A DNA stretch of 64,000 nt. Source: Gonatopus flavifemur (taxonomy: Eukaryota; Arthropoda; Insecta; Hymenoptera; Dryinidae). Both the position numbers and the translations under genes were made by a program. The notes below the pieces were generated by a model. It was not told the DNA's origin. It saw nothing but the letters and a program-made list of their open reading frames with translations, and did no database searches. The first letter of the stretch is position 1. The number at the start of each line of letters is the position of its first letter. Positions 25,301 through 34,154 of this stretch are shown in pieces. Location of the stretch: the NCBI GenBank assembly GCA_018340375.1, contig JAFFJZ010000001.1:75632001-75696000 (forward strand), written 5' to 3'.

Positions 25301-28300
25301 TGGTCAGGACCTGATAAGGTAATTAAAAGTTTTCTTCAATTAGGAGTAGTTCCCTATTGGAGCCTTACGAGGGCCATGCTCCTAATAGGGAATCCCCTGT
25401 CAAATTTCTACTAGGGATCGCTCGGCAATCAATGCCTTGAAATATTATGAATCACTCTCCACGCTGGGCAATACAACGTTTCATATTCAATTTCATGACG
25501 TTTTCGTAATGACTGAGGGAAACATCGCTAACTACGTTTGTCGCTGAATGCTCCACAGTATAGGCGTGATTGATACAATTTCTTATTACTATACACATTA
25601 GTACCCTTTGTTATTTTTCTATTATTCATCCCTATCATCACAAGCACTTATTGCTTATTTTTCAAAAATTGGCTTCAATCCTAGGCCAGATAGTGATCAT
25701 CGCTATTATTTTCAGAATCATTTTTCTCCGTGTACATTGACATAGAGCCAATTTCAGGCCATTCTTGGCGAATGCTGGCCAATTCCGCGCCAGGAAAGGG
25801 CTGAAGTTGGCTCAATGTTTGTGCACAGATGGGTTTCCAGCAGAAGGCACCTACCAAAATCACAACATAAATTTTCTTCGTGGGGATTTATAACATTGAA
25901 ACCTCACACATGGTCTAAGTTTGACACCATGTATTTGATATCCTGAATCCATTATCTCATTATATATATCATCATTACGAACTCAAATAGAAAAAATTGA
26001 ATGCAAAATAACCCGGATTTAGGATGAGCTGAAGGGTTGCAACCAAAAGGATGGTAATTGCTCCCGGTTTGCATCACAAACCATCATCACTGTGGAAGGA
26101 ACAGCAAAGATGACAATAGGGGAAACTCTGTTTCGGTGGAACCCAGGTGCTCACTTCACTCGCTTGTGAATCCAGTACCGCTTGGCACTTCGTTTGGGTT
26201 CACAGGTTATTCCGAAATCTCATAAAAGAGGAGTGTCAGAGCATGATATACTTCCCGAAATCGTGTCATTGATTGATTTTTTATACGTAAGGCTCTTTTC
26301 TTGATGAGTTTTTTCCTGTCACACGCTGAGAGTTGGATATCTCTTCTCCTCTCTTTCTGTCTTTGGAATCGATTCGGTCCTCACACTTGGTGAACTAGCA
26401 AATTTTCAAGACATATCTCACGGTTTTTGCTGAGCATTTCAACCGCATTCAACGCCCTATTGTCGATTATATTTCATGCCGACGAACAGACAAATTGAAA
26501 TTTTTCTTAGTCCCGCAATTCTAAATTTTATGTTACGCGAATGATTTTCCAATCCGTAAAAAAACTTGTTCAAAATTCAAAATCACCACTCAAGTAATTG
26601 CTGGATATCCAATTACAATATTTGAAACCTTCCACATTTTTCGTGAATTTTTTGTTCTCGTTAAATTTGGTAGCTACAATATTGAATGGGATTTGAATTA
26701 TCAATCGTGAAAATGCTTTGGTGTAAAAAAACAGGGTTCGAAATTAAATTTTAAAATGACGAAAAAAAATAAATGTGAGCGCAAAAAGTTCATGAATAAG
26801 CAAATTCAATCTTCAGCAAATAACTTTTGCGCGCGTAGGTATTGAAATACAACGCAATGGACAAGGGATTTCTTGTTTTCATGATTCAGAAAAAGTGTGT
26901 CGCGCGTAATCAGACAGAAATGTTTTGTGTCGAGCATTTGAAAAATGTTTTGTCCCGCTCTCAATTTGAATAGGAGTTAGTGATAAAACGTGTATGCTTC
27001 CAAGAATCATAAAGATTTTATTCAGAACGGTGGAAAAATCCCTCAGGGAATTAGAGTCTGAAATCACGATTTGTGGAAGCTTTGAATACCTCCGAGAAAC
27101 GAGAATTTATTTTATATACTCATATATAGGAGACGTGTAATTCGAATCCTATGATTCGAATGATCCGATTAGCACTGCTGATTAATCGTGAATTTCTTTG
27201 CCGTTCGAAAGAGTAACTCGAAGAATACTAAACATCGTGTATTCTTGTGAAATTCAATGGAGAGAGCTTTTTCTCTTTTCAGCAAAAACAATTCCAAAGT
27301 AAGAGATTCCCGTGAACTGTTTTAATTCTGAAATATATTGAATGTTGTTGAGTGAATTCTTTCGGGAATTTAAATTTCTTTGCGGGTTCGAATAAGCTTC
27401 TTTCATTTACAATTCTCGATAGCTCGTCACTAAATTATGAGTTGATAGGATTCACCCACGGGTTCGCACAACCAGGACTACCAAAAGTGGTCGTAGAACT
27501 CCAGTAAACCTTTTTAACGCCGCAGTTAAGATTGCTACCGCAGTAATAAATTGTATTTGACTGGAGGTCTGGGAGATAAAACAAGAGATACTTCGGTGGT
27601 CGTGGAATTTGTTTTCTACGTGGAGGGGAGTTAAGGGAACCTATTGAATCTTTTCAAATCTCATTAAAAACTACATTGAGTTCCAGAAGGTTCGATTTAT
27701 CGAATGTATATACTGAGATACGTGTTCTTTTTGTCACAGCGCCATGGATGCGGGAATACCGGATGACAGTCCAAATTTGGTGTTGCTATTCTTCGTGACA
27801 CAATTGTTCCTACGCGAGCTATACAAAAGCAAAAATCTAGTGCGAATCGTACCAATGGACATGTCAGGATACTATGGTGGGTTTTGTCACATCCATTTAC
27901 CTTCATCCGACGGAGGAGGAATTTACATTAGAAAAAAAATTGGTATCAATCGATTTTCAGAAACGAGAGCAGGGCCGTCTAACATAGGAAACGTGATATC
28001 TCAGATACTTCTGTGCAAGCAGATCACACCAGACTTCAATGAGGAGGAGTTGTGCAGTATTCGAAAAGACTCGGACGAGATAAATGCTTTAATAGCCGAG
28101 CTTCAAGAATTTATGCCTCAATCGGAAGCTGACACAGGTAAGATATTGAAACACACCCTTTTCGTGTATCAATTTCATACTTTACTCTTATAGATCCTGC
28201 GGGATGCGCTTTCATTCGGGTATCGGTATTTTCAAGTGAAGTGAAGCGAATAACTGTAATATTGTATAACAGTTTCAGAATAAACACGACATTATTGTGC

Positions 28301-30831
28301 TCTTGTCGAGCTACTTCAGTTTAGAGACAGTACAATGCTTTTCACAAAAAAACAAGAAAGAATTTCCTCCGTTGTTTTCACAGTATTCCAATGAATCCTA
28401 AAAAAAAACGAACCGACTGAAACAGCAAATTTGCTATCTTTTTTTGTGCATCACATATTGTTCATTTATTTTTGAATCCTCCATTTCACAGACCTAAAAG
28501 AATGTTACATGAATTTGAGAAAATCTAGAAAAGAAAAATTATACAAAGATTCGATTGTGAGAAATCTCTCATCACTATAATTTCGAAACAATCATTTTTC
28601 CCGAGTGTTCGAACGAAATGGAAGTCACTTAACTTTGATGTTCGATCGACACAACCTTCACACAGAAGAGACGTTCGTGAAATTCCGATATAAATTCTGC
28701 TTTTGACGTGAACTCTAATTATCGGTTTACATGAAAAACACAAGAACGACTTGTTACATGATACTCGCTCTCAGGGATCGAATCTTTTGCGTGAAACTCA
28801 ATTTTTGAATTTCTCTTCATGAAATATCTTTGAAAAATTACATATCTTCAATTTTCACATTAATAATTTTAGATCTTGTCAGAATTGTATTGATAATTTA
28901 TCAAGGGAAACGAGTAGAGTTGACACTCTCTGTGACCACGAAATTATATTAATAACATGTAATTAAAATGTTATTACAAGCTTTCCAATAAATTCTTGAT
29001 ATTCGTTCTCCCCTTTCCGTCGAACTTTTGAAATTCACTATCGATCTAGTGAGTTTTGAAAATGTAAGGTTGTTTCTAGAATGCGAACTAGGTCGTCCAT
29101 TTCTCTGACACAAATCAAATCGTTCTGACACGTCACAGGAGAACGAGCATATTTTCTTTCTAGATTTTTTCTTCTGGTTCATGCCGTTGCTTATGAGTTG
29201 TTTTTTCCGTTTTCTTTTTAATCCTCTTTTGAAAAATTGTCATGTTTCGCGTCATGAATGAGAACAGATTCCCACTTGGCGATTCCAGCCTTGACCCGAG
29301 GTGTTTAATGTTCAATATTAAATCCGTTAATTGTTTCTGTATTTTCATAATCCCTTCTCTTCCGCCCTTTTTGTCCCCTTTCTCTGCAACTTTACACGTT
29401 CGCTTTACCAGAGGGCAGATGCGATATCAATATTTTCCTGTAACTTATGTCATTCATTCCAGACTGGGTCAGAGAAGGATTTGTTGTGCAAGATTTCATT
29501 ATTTTCCAATTGCGATGAAAAGAAAAATATAATCGGTATAACTTTATTTGAGTACACTGTCAAAAATTTCTATGGGAAACTTCACATAAATGTTCGGAAG
29601 TGATTAACATATACATGCGTTGGGAATTTTCCGTATTTTACTGGAAATTTACTGCAAAATGATAGTGAAAATCCCATAAAGTTAGGAATTTTCAGTTAAA
29701 TTTATGAGAAATTTCAAAAACATGTATCGGACATTGATTTCCCATCCCATGACCGGGATTTTCCGAATGCTGCGTACACTGTAAAAAAGCGGTGTCAAAA
29801 CGGTGTCAGATTCAACACAGAGTTAACAACGCGCGGACTCTATAGAAGTCCACCCCGAAATCAGTGTCAACTTATGTTGTGAAAATGACAATGTGTGGTG
29901 TTAAAAAAACACTATTCAGGGTGAATTTTTGCTAATACCACCAATTTTTTACAGTGTATAGGAAAATTCCGTTTATTTTTCACAGTGTATCGAATCTTTT
30001 CGAAGATAGAAGATGTGTTTTTTTATTTATACGCGGAGATTTTTGTGGTGAAAAAGTATGTGATTAATGCGAGGTGGAACGTTAAATTAGTGATAGCGTA
30101 ATTCTATGAAGATTAATAATAAGATCACTAATATTCTTCATCAACGCTCATCACGTACGCTTAACGATAATGCTATTCTCCCTCTTCTCCAACTGGTGAT
30201 CAATTACATGACACAGATTTCAACTTTATGCGATTGCGCTAATTTAACAAATCATTTGCAGGATATTATTTATAGGCTAGTAAAACTGAGATCAGATTTC
30301 GTTATCATATGGAATTCTTTTGTCCTTGAAATCAACATGAAGGAAAATATCGGATGATGCGATTCAATGGAGCTTCGAAATACGCTGTAATTATTGAATT
30401 ATAAAATTGTGCAATCGCATGAAGTTGAAAACTTGAAATCTTGATGGAAAAAGATGTTTTCATCTCGCGATTTCTGCCTGATTGTTCTTTCCATAAAATA
30501 CAATAATCTCGAAAGATCATGATACATCCTCTCCACTTCCTGTTTCTTTGGTTTAGCTTCCGTCAAGATAGAATATACGATGAAATCATGAAAGTTTATA
30601 GACCAAAGATATTTTTCCCCGAGCATCGTACTCTCCTCCAATAAAGTTACTCAAAAAACAACTTACTTTTCAGAAAAATGTATGGCTCTCCAAGACGCTG
30701 GCAATAGGATTAGTCATAACAACGGTGGACGAAAGATTTACCGATGGAATAATACCAGATCAAGACACTTGTCCTACTTTCGAGGGAGCTTCAAGTTTTT
30801 CTGTTGCGCAACAAGAGCCAACTACGTATAA
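1261..30831 (+). CDS. R7BP: RGS7-binding protein (R7BP) homologue, five exons
   Basis: Exons 1261-1341, 13830-13996, 27740-27876, 27961-28137 and 30674-30831 join in frame (phases 0, 2, 1, 1) into a 239-aa protein; vertebrate R7BP is about 257 aa. Known of the family: R7BP binds R7-RGS/G-beta-5 complexes and anchors them to the membrane through C-terminal palmitoylation, tuning Gi/o receptor signalling, mainly in neurons. Seen here: a helical segment around residues 28-80 (DINSQIAQFRDLLINIG, then paired Cys in RRNCVEACKH) resembling the syntaxin-like helix of R7BP; a second helical region (LFLRELYKSKNLVRIVPMD); an acidic coiled stretch (SDEINALIAELQEFMP); and a basic tail ending FKFFCCATRANYV, the expected palmitoylation motif. 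Exon 1 is the least certain part. Homology is judged from memory of the family, not from a search. Confidence 0.82.
1591..1778. mobile_element. MITE, family with TAGGGTGAACTA ends
   Basis: The ends are inverted (TAGGGTGAACTACCTAGTAA against GATAGTTCACTCTA), with inner inverted segments ACAAATTTCTGCTAC-like. A related copy lies at 21725-21845. Confidence 0.7.
3090..3880. repeat. Diverged repeat region rich in CCAAGCTTGG-like words
   Basis: Repeated words such as ACCAAACTTGGCCCAGGCTTG, GTGCCAAGCTTGTACC and GGGACAAGCTTGGG occur in both orientations. Similar words recur at 18595-19290, 32590-32650 and 33660-33990. Boundaries are unclear. Confidence 0.45.
4141..4161. repeat. (CA)n microsatellite
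   Basis: Ten uninterrupted CA units. Confidence 0.95.
5020..5044. repeat. (TC)n microsatellite
   Basis: Twelve uninterrupted TC units. Confidence 0.95.
5366..5572. mobile_element. Inverted-repeat MITE
   Basis: The arms pair: ATATTTCTTTGAATCCAAG on the left with its reverse complement near 5542-5560, plus TGTTATTTGAA against TTCAAATAACA. Ends begin ACACAGA and finish TCTGT. Confidence 0.7.
6374..6629. mobile_element. Foldback MITE with GGTGGCAGC arms
   Basis: Left arm GGAGTTTTCCCCCAAATTCG then GTGGCAGCAAAAATCC pairs with the right arm GATTTTCGCTGCCAC then TTGGGGGGAAACTCC. A diverged relative lies just upstream (about 6100-6275), and a partial copy at 60655-60780 carries TTTGCTGCCACCATTTTTTG. 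Confidence 0.8.
7805..8086. mobile_element. ACAGCAC-type MITE with a nested hairpin
   Basis: Ends CCCAGACAGCACAAA and TTTGTGCTGTATAGG are inverted. Inside, 7869-8054 is a second inverted repeat (CCGTTATGACAGTAAA against TTTACTGTCATAACGG), read as a nested insertion. Confidence 0.75.
8220..8555 (+). repeat. Dispersed repeat, copy A
   Basis: Matches 14985-15500 in inverted orientation, for example TTTGAATTCCAGATTTGG and AAATCTTTTATTCAAT. Copy B is interrupted by a MITE at 15158-15303. Confidence 0.75.
9638..9781 (+). repeat. CTCTGAAAA-rich repeat, copy A
   Basis: Built from TCTGAAAAACTCTCAAAA-like units and ending AATTTCCA. A close second copy in the same orientation is at 62836-62980. The MITE at 9782 begins exactly where this copy stops. 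Confidence 0.7.
9782..10072. mobile_element. Foldback MITE, CACTGACAG ends
   Basis: The arms are almost fully complementary over about 130 bases each (GGCCGCAATAACTTGAAATC against GATTTCAAGTTATTGCGGCC). Terminal CACTGACAGA pairs with TCTGTCAGTG. Confidence 0.85.
11742..12193. mobile_element. Inverted-repeat element with ACGGAGAAAAATGCA ends
   Basis: Left arm to 11902 and right arm from 12050 are complementary (ACACGGAGAAAAATGCA against TGCATTTTTCTCCGGGT). Smaller related hairpins with the word CAGTACTGTTCC sit on both outer sides (11530-11660, 12208-12335), as if this element had inserted between or beside two copies. Confidence 0.75.
12351..12616. mobile_element. Foldback MITE, CTACACGGA ends
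   Basis: Ends CTACACGGA and TCCGTGTAG. The inner arms GGTAATATTTACCATGCTAA and CATGGTAAATATTACC are complementary, and each arm is itself partly palindromic. Confidence 0.85.
13174..13755. mobile_element. Inverted-repeat element with a nested one, beside R7BP exon 2
   Basis: Outer arms GAAAAGACCGGGTCTAT and ATAGACCCGGTCTTTCC pair over about 110 bases. 13282-13564 is a second inverted repeat (TCAAGTAGCACAA against TTGTGCTACTTGGG) inserted in it. Confidence 0.75.
13830..13996 (+). CDS. R7BP: R7BP exon 2 (conserved helical core)
   Basis: A CTTCCAG acceptor and a GTGAGT donor bound 167 bases coding 55 residues plus two bases. The peptide QIQDINSQIAQFRDLL followed by NIGQPRDCPELREKIRKL is the most recognisable part of the gene and lines up with the conserved N-terminal helix of R7BP. 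Third-codon positions are mixed and GC-richer than the flanks, as expected for coding DNA. The exon starts only about 75 bases downstream of a nested inverted-repeat element. Confidence 0.85.
14083..14325. mobile_element. Near-perfect foldback MITE, CACTGAGAGAAATAATGA ends
   Basis: Both arms read CACTGAGAGAAATAATGATT inward from each end and stay complementary to a small loop near 14200. Very few mismatches, so young. Confidence 0.9.
14558..14640 (+). repeat. tRNA-like sequence, probable SINE head
   Basis: CCATGGCAGAGTGGTAAACG resembles a pol III A box and GTGGGTTCGGATCTCC a B box, about 40 bases apart. The acceptor stem does not pair, so it is not an intact tRNA gene. Confidence 0.45.
14985..15500 (-). 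repeat. Dispersed repeat, copy B
   Basis: Inverted relative to 8220-8555. It is split by the 15158-15303 MITE. Confidence 0.75.
15158..15303. mobile_element. ACAGCACCG-type MITE
   Basis: Starts CCCGTACAGCACCGG and ends GGATGTGCTGTTGGGG. The interior has CCACGTGGA-type palindromes. Its first 45 bases match 62570-62611 in reverse. Confidence 0.7.
15559..15924. mobile_element. Inverted-repeat element with many TACGCC/GGCGTA words
   Basis: Ends TTTGTGAACATATTTCTACG and TAGAAATATTTTCACAAG. The interior repeats TACGCC, TACGTCA and GGCGTA about twenty times on both strands. Confidence 0.7.
15943..16866. mobile_element. 924-bp palindromic Tc1/mariner-like foldback element
   Basis: Ends CAGTGGGTGGCCAAATTATT and its complement, flanked by TA on both sides (15941-15942, 16867-16868). 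The arms mirror each other about 16404.5. Two open frames (16035-16268 on +, 16541-16774 on -) encode the same 77 residues, which shows that at least 234 bases per arm are identical or nearly so. Those frames resemble no transposase I know and are probably chance. Only the central 120 or so bases have diverged (AAGATGTATTATACG against CGTATAATACATCTT still pair). Confidence 0.92.
18595..19290. repeat. Diverged CCAAGC-type repeat with a two-copy tandem
   Basis: Two copies of about 110 bases start at ATATGCTTGGTCCTAGCATT (near 19048) and ATATGCGTGGTCCTAACATT (near 19159). The wider region shares words with 3090-3880 and 33660-33990. A MITE splits it. Confidence 0.55.
18683..18952. mobile_element. 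MITE, CACTGAGCATTTCCG ends
   Basis: CACTGAGCATTTCCGTTAGA at the left pairs with TCTAACGGAAATGCTCAGTG at the right; GATGCGATCTTGAAAGTA and TACTTTCAAGATCGCATC continue the arms. Confidence 0.85.
21725..21845. mobile_element. MITE, TAGGGTGAA family, second copy
   Basis: Left TAGGGTGAATTC, right GATAGTTCACCCTA, with inner AATAGCAGGAATTTTGAATA like the 1591 copy. Confidence 0.6.
23830..24080. repeat. Cluster of GAGTGAAAATTCACTC-like palindromes
   Basis: More than ten GAGTGA/TCACTC words, many in small palindromes (TTTCACTCTAAAAGAGTGA). Outer segments CAGAAGTGAGCCTGTC and GACAGGCTCACTTCTG are inverted. Related clusters are at 44004-44085, 45150-45350 and 59370-59440. Confidence 0.65.
24511..25416. 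mobile_element. MITE-like element, CCCTAGTAGAAATTTGA ends, CCTGATCAGG subrepeats
   Basis: CCCTAGTAGAAGTTTTGATA against CAAATTTCTACTAGGG. Numerous TCCTGATCAGGA-like palindromic words inside. A shorter copy of the family is at 40773-41066. A hairpin is nested at 25096-25303. Confidence 0.75.
25096..25303. mobile_element. Nested near-perfect hairpin element
   Basis: CCAGGGTACCCAAGCTACAA pairs with TTGTAGCTTGGGTACCCTGG, and GATTGTAGGGGGCGATACTA with its complement inside. Confidence 0.85.
27740..27876 (+). CDS. R7BP: R7BP exon 3
   Basis: The acceptor TTTTTGTCACAG leads into a codon split 2/1 with exon 2. The exon codes for SAMDAGIPDDSPNLVLLFFV and continues to MDMSGYY. It ends before GTGGGT in phase 1. 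The hydrophobic run (LVLLFFVTQLFLREL) corresponds to the second helical region of the family, not necessarily to a membrane segment. Confidence 0.8.
27961..28137 (+). CDS. R7BP: R7BP exon 4
   Basis: It follows an 84-base intron with a GATTTTCAG acceptor and ends at a GTAAGA donor in phase 1. It codes for a linker (ETRAGPSNIGNVISQ) and an acidic coiled segment (ELCSIRKDSDEINALIAELQ, then EFMPQSEADT). The same frame is open through the 84-base intron, so one uninterrupted ORF runs 27744-28193. I read that as exon 3, a short intron and exon 4, because the intron-coded residues (GGFCHIHLPSSDGGG...) do not look like the family. Confidence 0.8.
28138..30673 (+). other. R7BP: R7BP intron 4
   Basis: 2536 bases. 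Apart from the nested inverted-repeat elements at 29556-29988, it looks like unique AT-rich intron sequence. No exon in the right phase was found. Confidence 0.55.
29556..29988. mobile_element. Outer inverted-repeat element interrupted by a nested one
   Basis: Outer ends CACTGTCAAAAATTTC and TTTTTCACAGTG. The nested element at 29777-29956 (CACTGTAAAAAAGCGG to CCAATTTTTTACAGTG) carries GGTGTCAAAACGGTGTCAGA, shared with 41165-41375. Confidence 0.7.
30674..30831 (+). CDS. R7BP: R7BP exon 5 (C-terminal basic/cysteine tail)
   Basis: A CTTTTCAG acceptor in phase 1 opens 52 codons ending in TAA at 30829-30831. The peptide carries Arg/Lys-rich stretches (RKIYRWNNTRSRH) and ends with SFKFFCCATRANYV. 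A basic region followed by aromatic residues and a Cys pair is the membrane-targeting, nuclear-shuttling tail of vertebrate R7BP. Another frame stays open longer here (to 31021), but the splice phase selects this shorter one. Confidence 0.8.
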
Positions 30832-31100
30832 GACAAAGGAAGAGAAGAATAGATTTTCATTCTTACATCAGGAACTTCGATTATCCCGGCGTCCGTGGCT
30901 ACAGTTGGATAATCAGTTTTCGAATAAAAAGAAAAAAGAAAACATCTCCTGCGAAGAAACAAAGAGCACGAAAAATGCACGTTTTATATCATTTACTGAT
31001 GTTGTTTTGCTAGAGGTATGACGTATAGTACGTCACCAAATCGAGGATTGGTATCAAAGATTAAATAAATGCACAAGGAATAAGATGTACGTGTTTATCG
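30832..31100 (+). other. R7BP: Probable 3' UTR of R7BP
   Basis: Sequence after the stop codon with an AATAAA signal near 31065 and further AATAAA-like words downstream. The transcript end cannot be fixed from sequence alone. Confidence 0.4.
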
Positions 31101-32810
31101 TGGGTACACACGGTAAACAACAAACGATATTTTTCTAAGAGAATTGATGGATACAAAATAAACACGGTTCTTCCCTCAGACGTGATGAAAACAAAAAAAT
31201 TAACAAGCAACAATAAATAGACACACAAACAAGCGAAAGAAACACACGGTACGCAACGTATTAATCATTTGTCAATGATTCCTATTTACCGATCGTGTAT
31301 TATATATCGTGTATTTACTGAAAAAGGGACCTTAGGTAGACTTACCATTAAACGTACCTTAATCAATACCTCTGTTGGACTCTGATACCTTTGTTGAGCA
31401 CAGAGAAATCGTGTATCCTCATCGTGTATTGAGCCAACGGTGGATTGGAAGAAAACAGTGAGAAAGAATAAATATATCGAATAAATTAACGAGAAGCATG
31501 TATCTTAGACTATGAAAAAAACAAAATGGTTAAATTTCGAATCATTCCATTATATCTATATATGAATTATATGAAATTTTATTATATCGATTCTAGAAGA
31601 GGTATAAAAAAAAATATATATATATATATACACAATACATACACATGAAATATATTCTGACGGGTAATAATTGTCATAGCAAAATGTATTTTTCTTCTGT
31701 TTTTTACTCATATTCTATATTCTAATCTAAGTAGCGGAGAATTTACTAATAATCTAAGTAGCGGAGAAAAAAAAATCAAAGAATACGAAGGAAACTTCAA
31801 AACTTACTATATAACGCATGTTTTCAAAGAATATGAGAAATTGATAATCAAAAAATAAACAAAACATTATCCCGATTGTACGAATAAATGAGAATATCAA
31901 TCTAATTTGATTTCTTACAATTAATGAACATATAAATATTATATAAAAATTTCAAAGAATATATAAATATATAGAGAGGAATCATAAAGGGGGAAAAGAT
32001 GTTTGTGAAATGAAAATTTGATTACATCCCGCGTGATGCGTGTGTAAACAAAAAATATCATCCGATTTATAAAAGCCAAAGATGTGAAGAAATCGAACTA
32101 TCGATGTATTATCATTCGAATTTTTTATATTATTGTTGTAACCGAGTGGACCAATTTCGATCTACCATATTCAATGTTGAACACCAAGCACAAAACATAA
32201 ATTGTTTACACATGTTTTAACCATACTCTACTATTATTACTACCATGATTTCGTCTTGTCATTAGGGGACATTGATTTTGGATTTACCATATTTTGAAAA
32301 CCTCACATGTTTTTTATTAAAATATTTATTTCAATCTAAAGCATGTTCCTTCATTACTCGTCTTCGATCTATTCCTTCCATTCTTGGAGTAACAATAACC
32401 TGAATGTATTATAATTATATATGATTTGGATCGAATTATATATAATTTATATATATAAACTACATTAAATTGAATGATTTTGAAAATTTTTCCACTTGGG
32501 AAGTGTATGATGATGTAAAAATGGATATTGTGGGATTGAAAAAGGTGATGACGTCTTCCATACAGAAATTTACCTAAATTGCGCTAGCATGGTCCAATGT
32601 AGATAAAGTATGGCCGAGGCTTGGCAACCGAGCATGGCGCAACACTGAAATGATAACATCATTTCATGATTTATCAATGTTTTTTTCCAATGGAGCCCCA
32701 TCATTGGTGCAGAAATTGCAATTCAATAGACCATGATATTGGCAAACAATAGAAACTTTGTTTATCTATGTTGCGCCAATAATAAAACTGTAAAAAATAT
32801 ATAAAAAGTA

Positions 32811-33397
32811 TCCCGTATGGAAATATTTCGCTGAAAAATGTCTGTAAAACTATGAAAAATCTCTGAAAAAAAATGAAAAAATTCTAAGAAACTCTGACAA
32901 ACTCTGAGAATCTCTGAAATTTTGATGAGAAATCTAATATTTTTGGGACATTCTTTAGAGACTTTTTTCAGACTTTTTTCACAGTTTCTCAGAGTTTTTT
33001 CATTCTCTTTCAGAGAAATAGTAACGAAATTGCACTCTGAAAAAACTCTGACAAAACTCTGATGGATTGCTAACATTTTTCTGACTTTTAGAAAAAAATT
33101 AAAAAATTTTCAAACACTCTTTCACACATGATATTTGAATACGGCATATGAATGTATTTATTAAATTTCAGGATTTTTCAATAATCAGAAAAATGTCAAC
33201 AATTTATTAGAGTTTTGTCAGAGTTTTTTCAGAGTGCAATTTCGTGACTATTTCTCTGAAAAAGTATGAAAAAAGTCTGTCCCAAAAATATTAGATTTCC
33301 TATCAAAATTTCAGAGATTCTCAGAGTTTTTTCATTTTTTTTCAGAGATTTTTCATAGTTTTGCAGACATTTTTCAGCGAAATATTTCCATACGGGA
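32811..33397. mobile_element. Inverted-repeat element built of CTCTGAAAAA units
   Basis: TCCCGTATGGAAATATTTCG pairs with CGAAATATTTCCATACGGGA. Arms of about 240-280 bases contain many ACTCTGAGAA/TTCTCAGAGT words. Related in style to the repeats at 9638 and 62836. Confidence 0.85.
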
Positions 33398-34154
33398 TGC
33401 GCATTTCACAATTTCCTGTATATGTTATTTATATAAACAACTCGGTATTTTTTGTCGCTAAAGTTTGCCATGAGAAGTGTCCACGATATGGATCAGCGTC
33501 AGAAGTCGACAATTGTAAACTGTAACAAACATCGATTGACTGTTCTTCCAGAGAATTATTTGAGTCTTATATATTCCTTGTATACATCTCTCACTACTCG
33601 AGGGAAACACTCGATCGGTAACTTAGCTAGCAATTCAACCATCAAAAGTTAAAATTAAGAAGCATGCCAATATCGAGCCATGCTGATACCAATAATCGGC
33701 GCTAAATTGAAAACTAATTTTTATCCAAACTAGACCAAAGTTTGTGGCAATATTCAACCACGCTTCAAATGATCCTCACTGTCAATAGAATCTACCGTTC
33801 GGTCAATGTTGGACCAAGGATGAGCCTAGCAAGCGCCAAGTCTGGTGGAATAAAATTGTGAATCACAAGTGAGATTCGTTGAACACCGATATCGGTGCAA
33901 CATTGTATTTGTTGTTATTTAACATTGACTATTTATAGATCGCCAAGCCTCGCCTATCAACATTGTGCCAAGCTATATTCTATGGTCAGCATTGTTGGAA
34001 TCTGAAAAATTTTTATACCAGCTGGATATGTTAGAACGAAACACAAAATTATTAACATCATGATACAACTTTTTTAATATCAATCGATAAAGAATAATTG
34101 GAGAGTCCCCGGAAAGAATTCACATTATGACAATGAACACGAATATCGCACCAG

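Larger units (their letters stand above)
13997..27739 (+). other. R7BP: R7BP intron 2
   Basis: 13743 bases. The first 5.3 kb is mostly mobile elements, including the 924-bp palindrome. 16870-18590, 19290-21720, 21850-23825 and 25417-27739 hold no feature I can name beyond AT-rich unique-looking sequence. A pyrimidine/purine-rich stretch at 17990-18025 gives misleading open frames on both strands. Confidence 0.6.

Noticed and set aside
30725..31021. 98-codon frame overlapping R7BP exon 5
   Set aside because: It is in the wrong phase for the exon 4 donor and has no ATG. The shorter frame gives the expected Cys-Cys tail.
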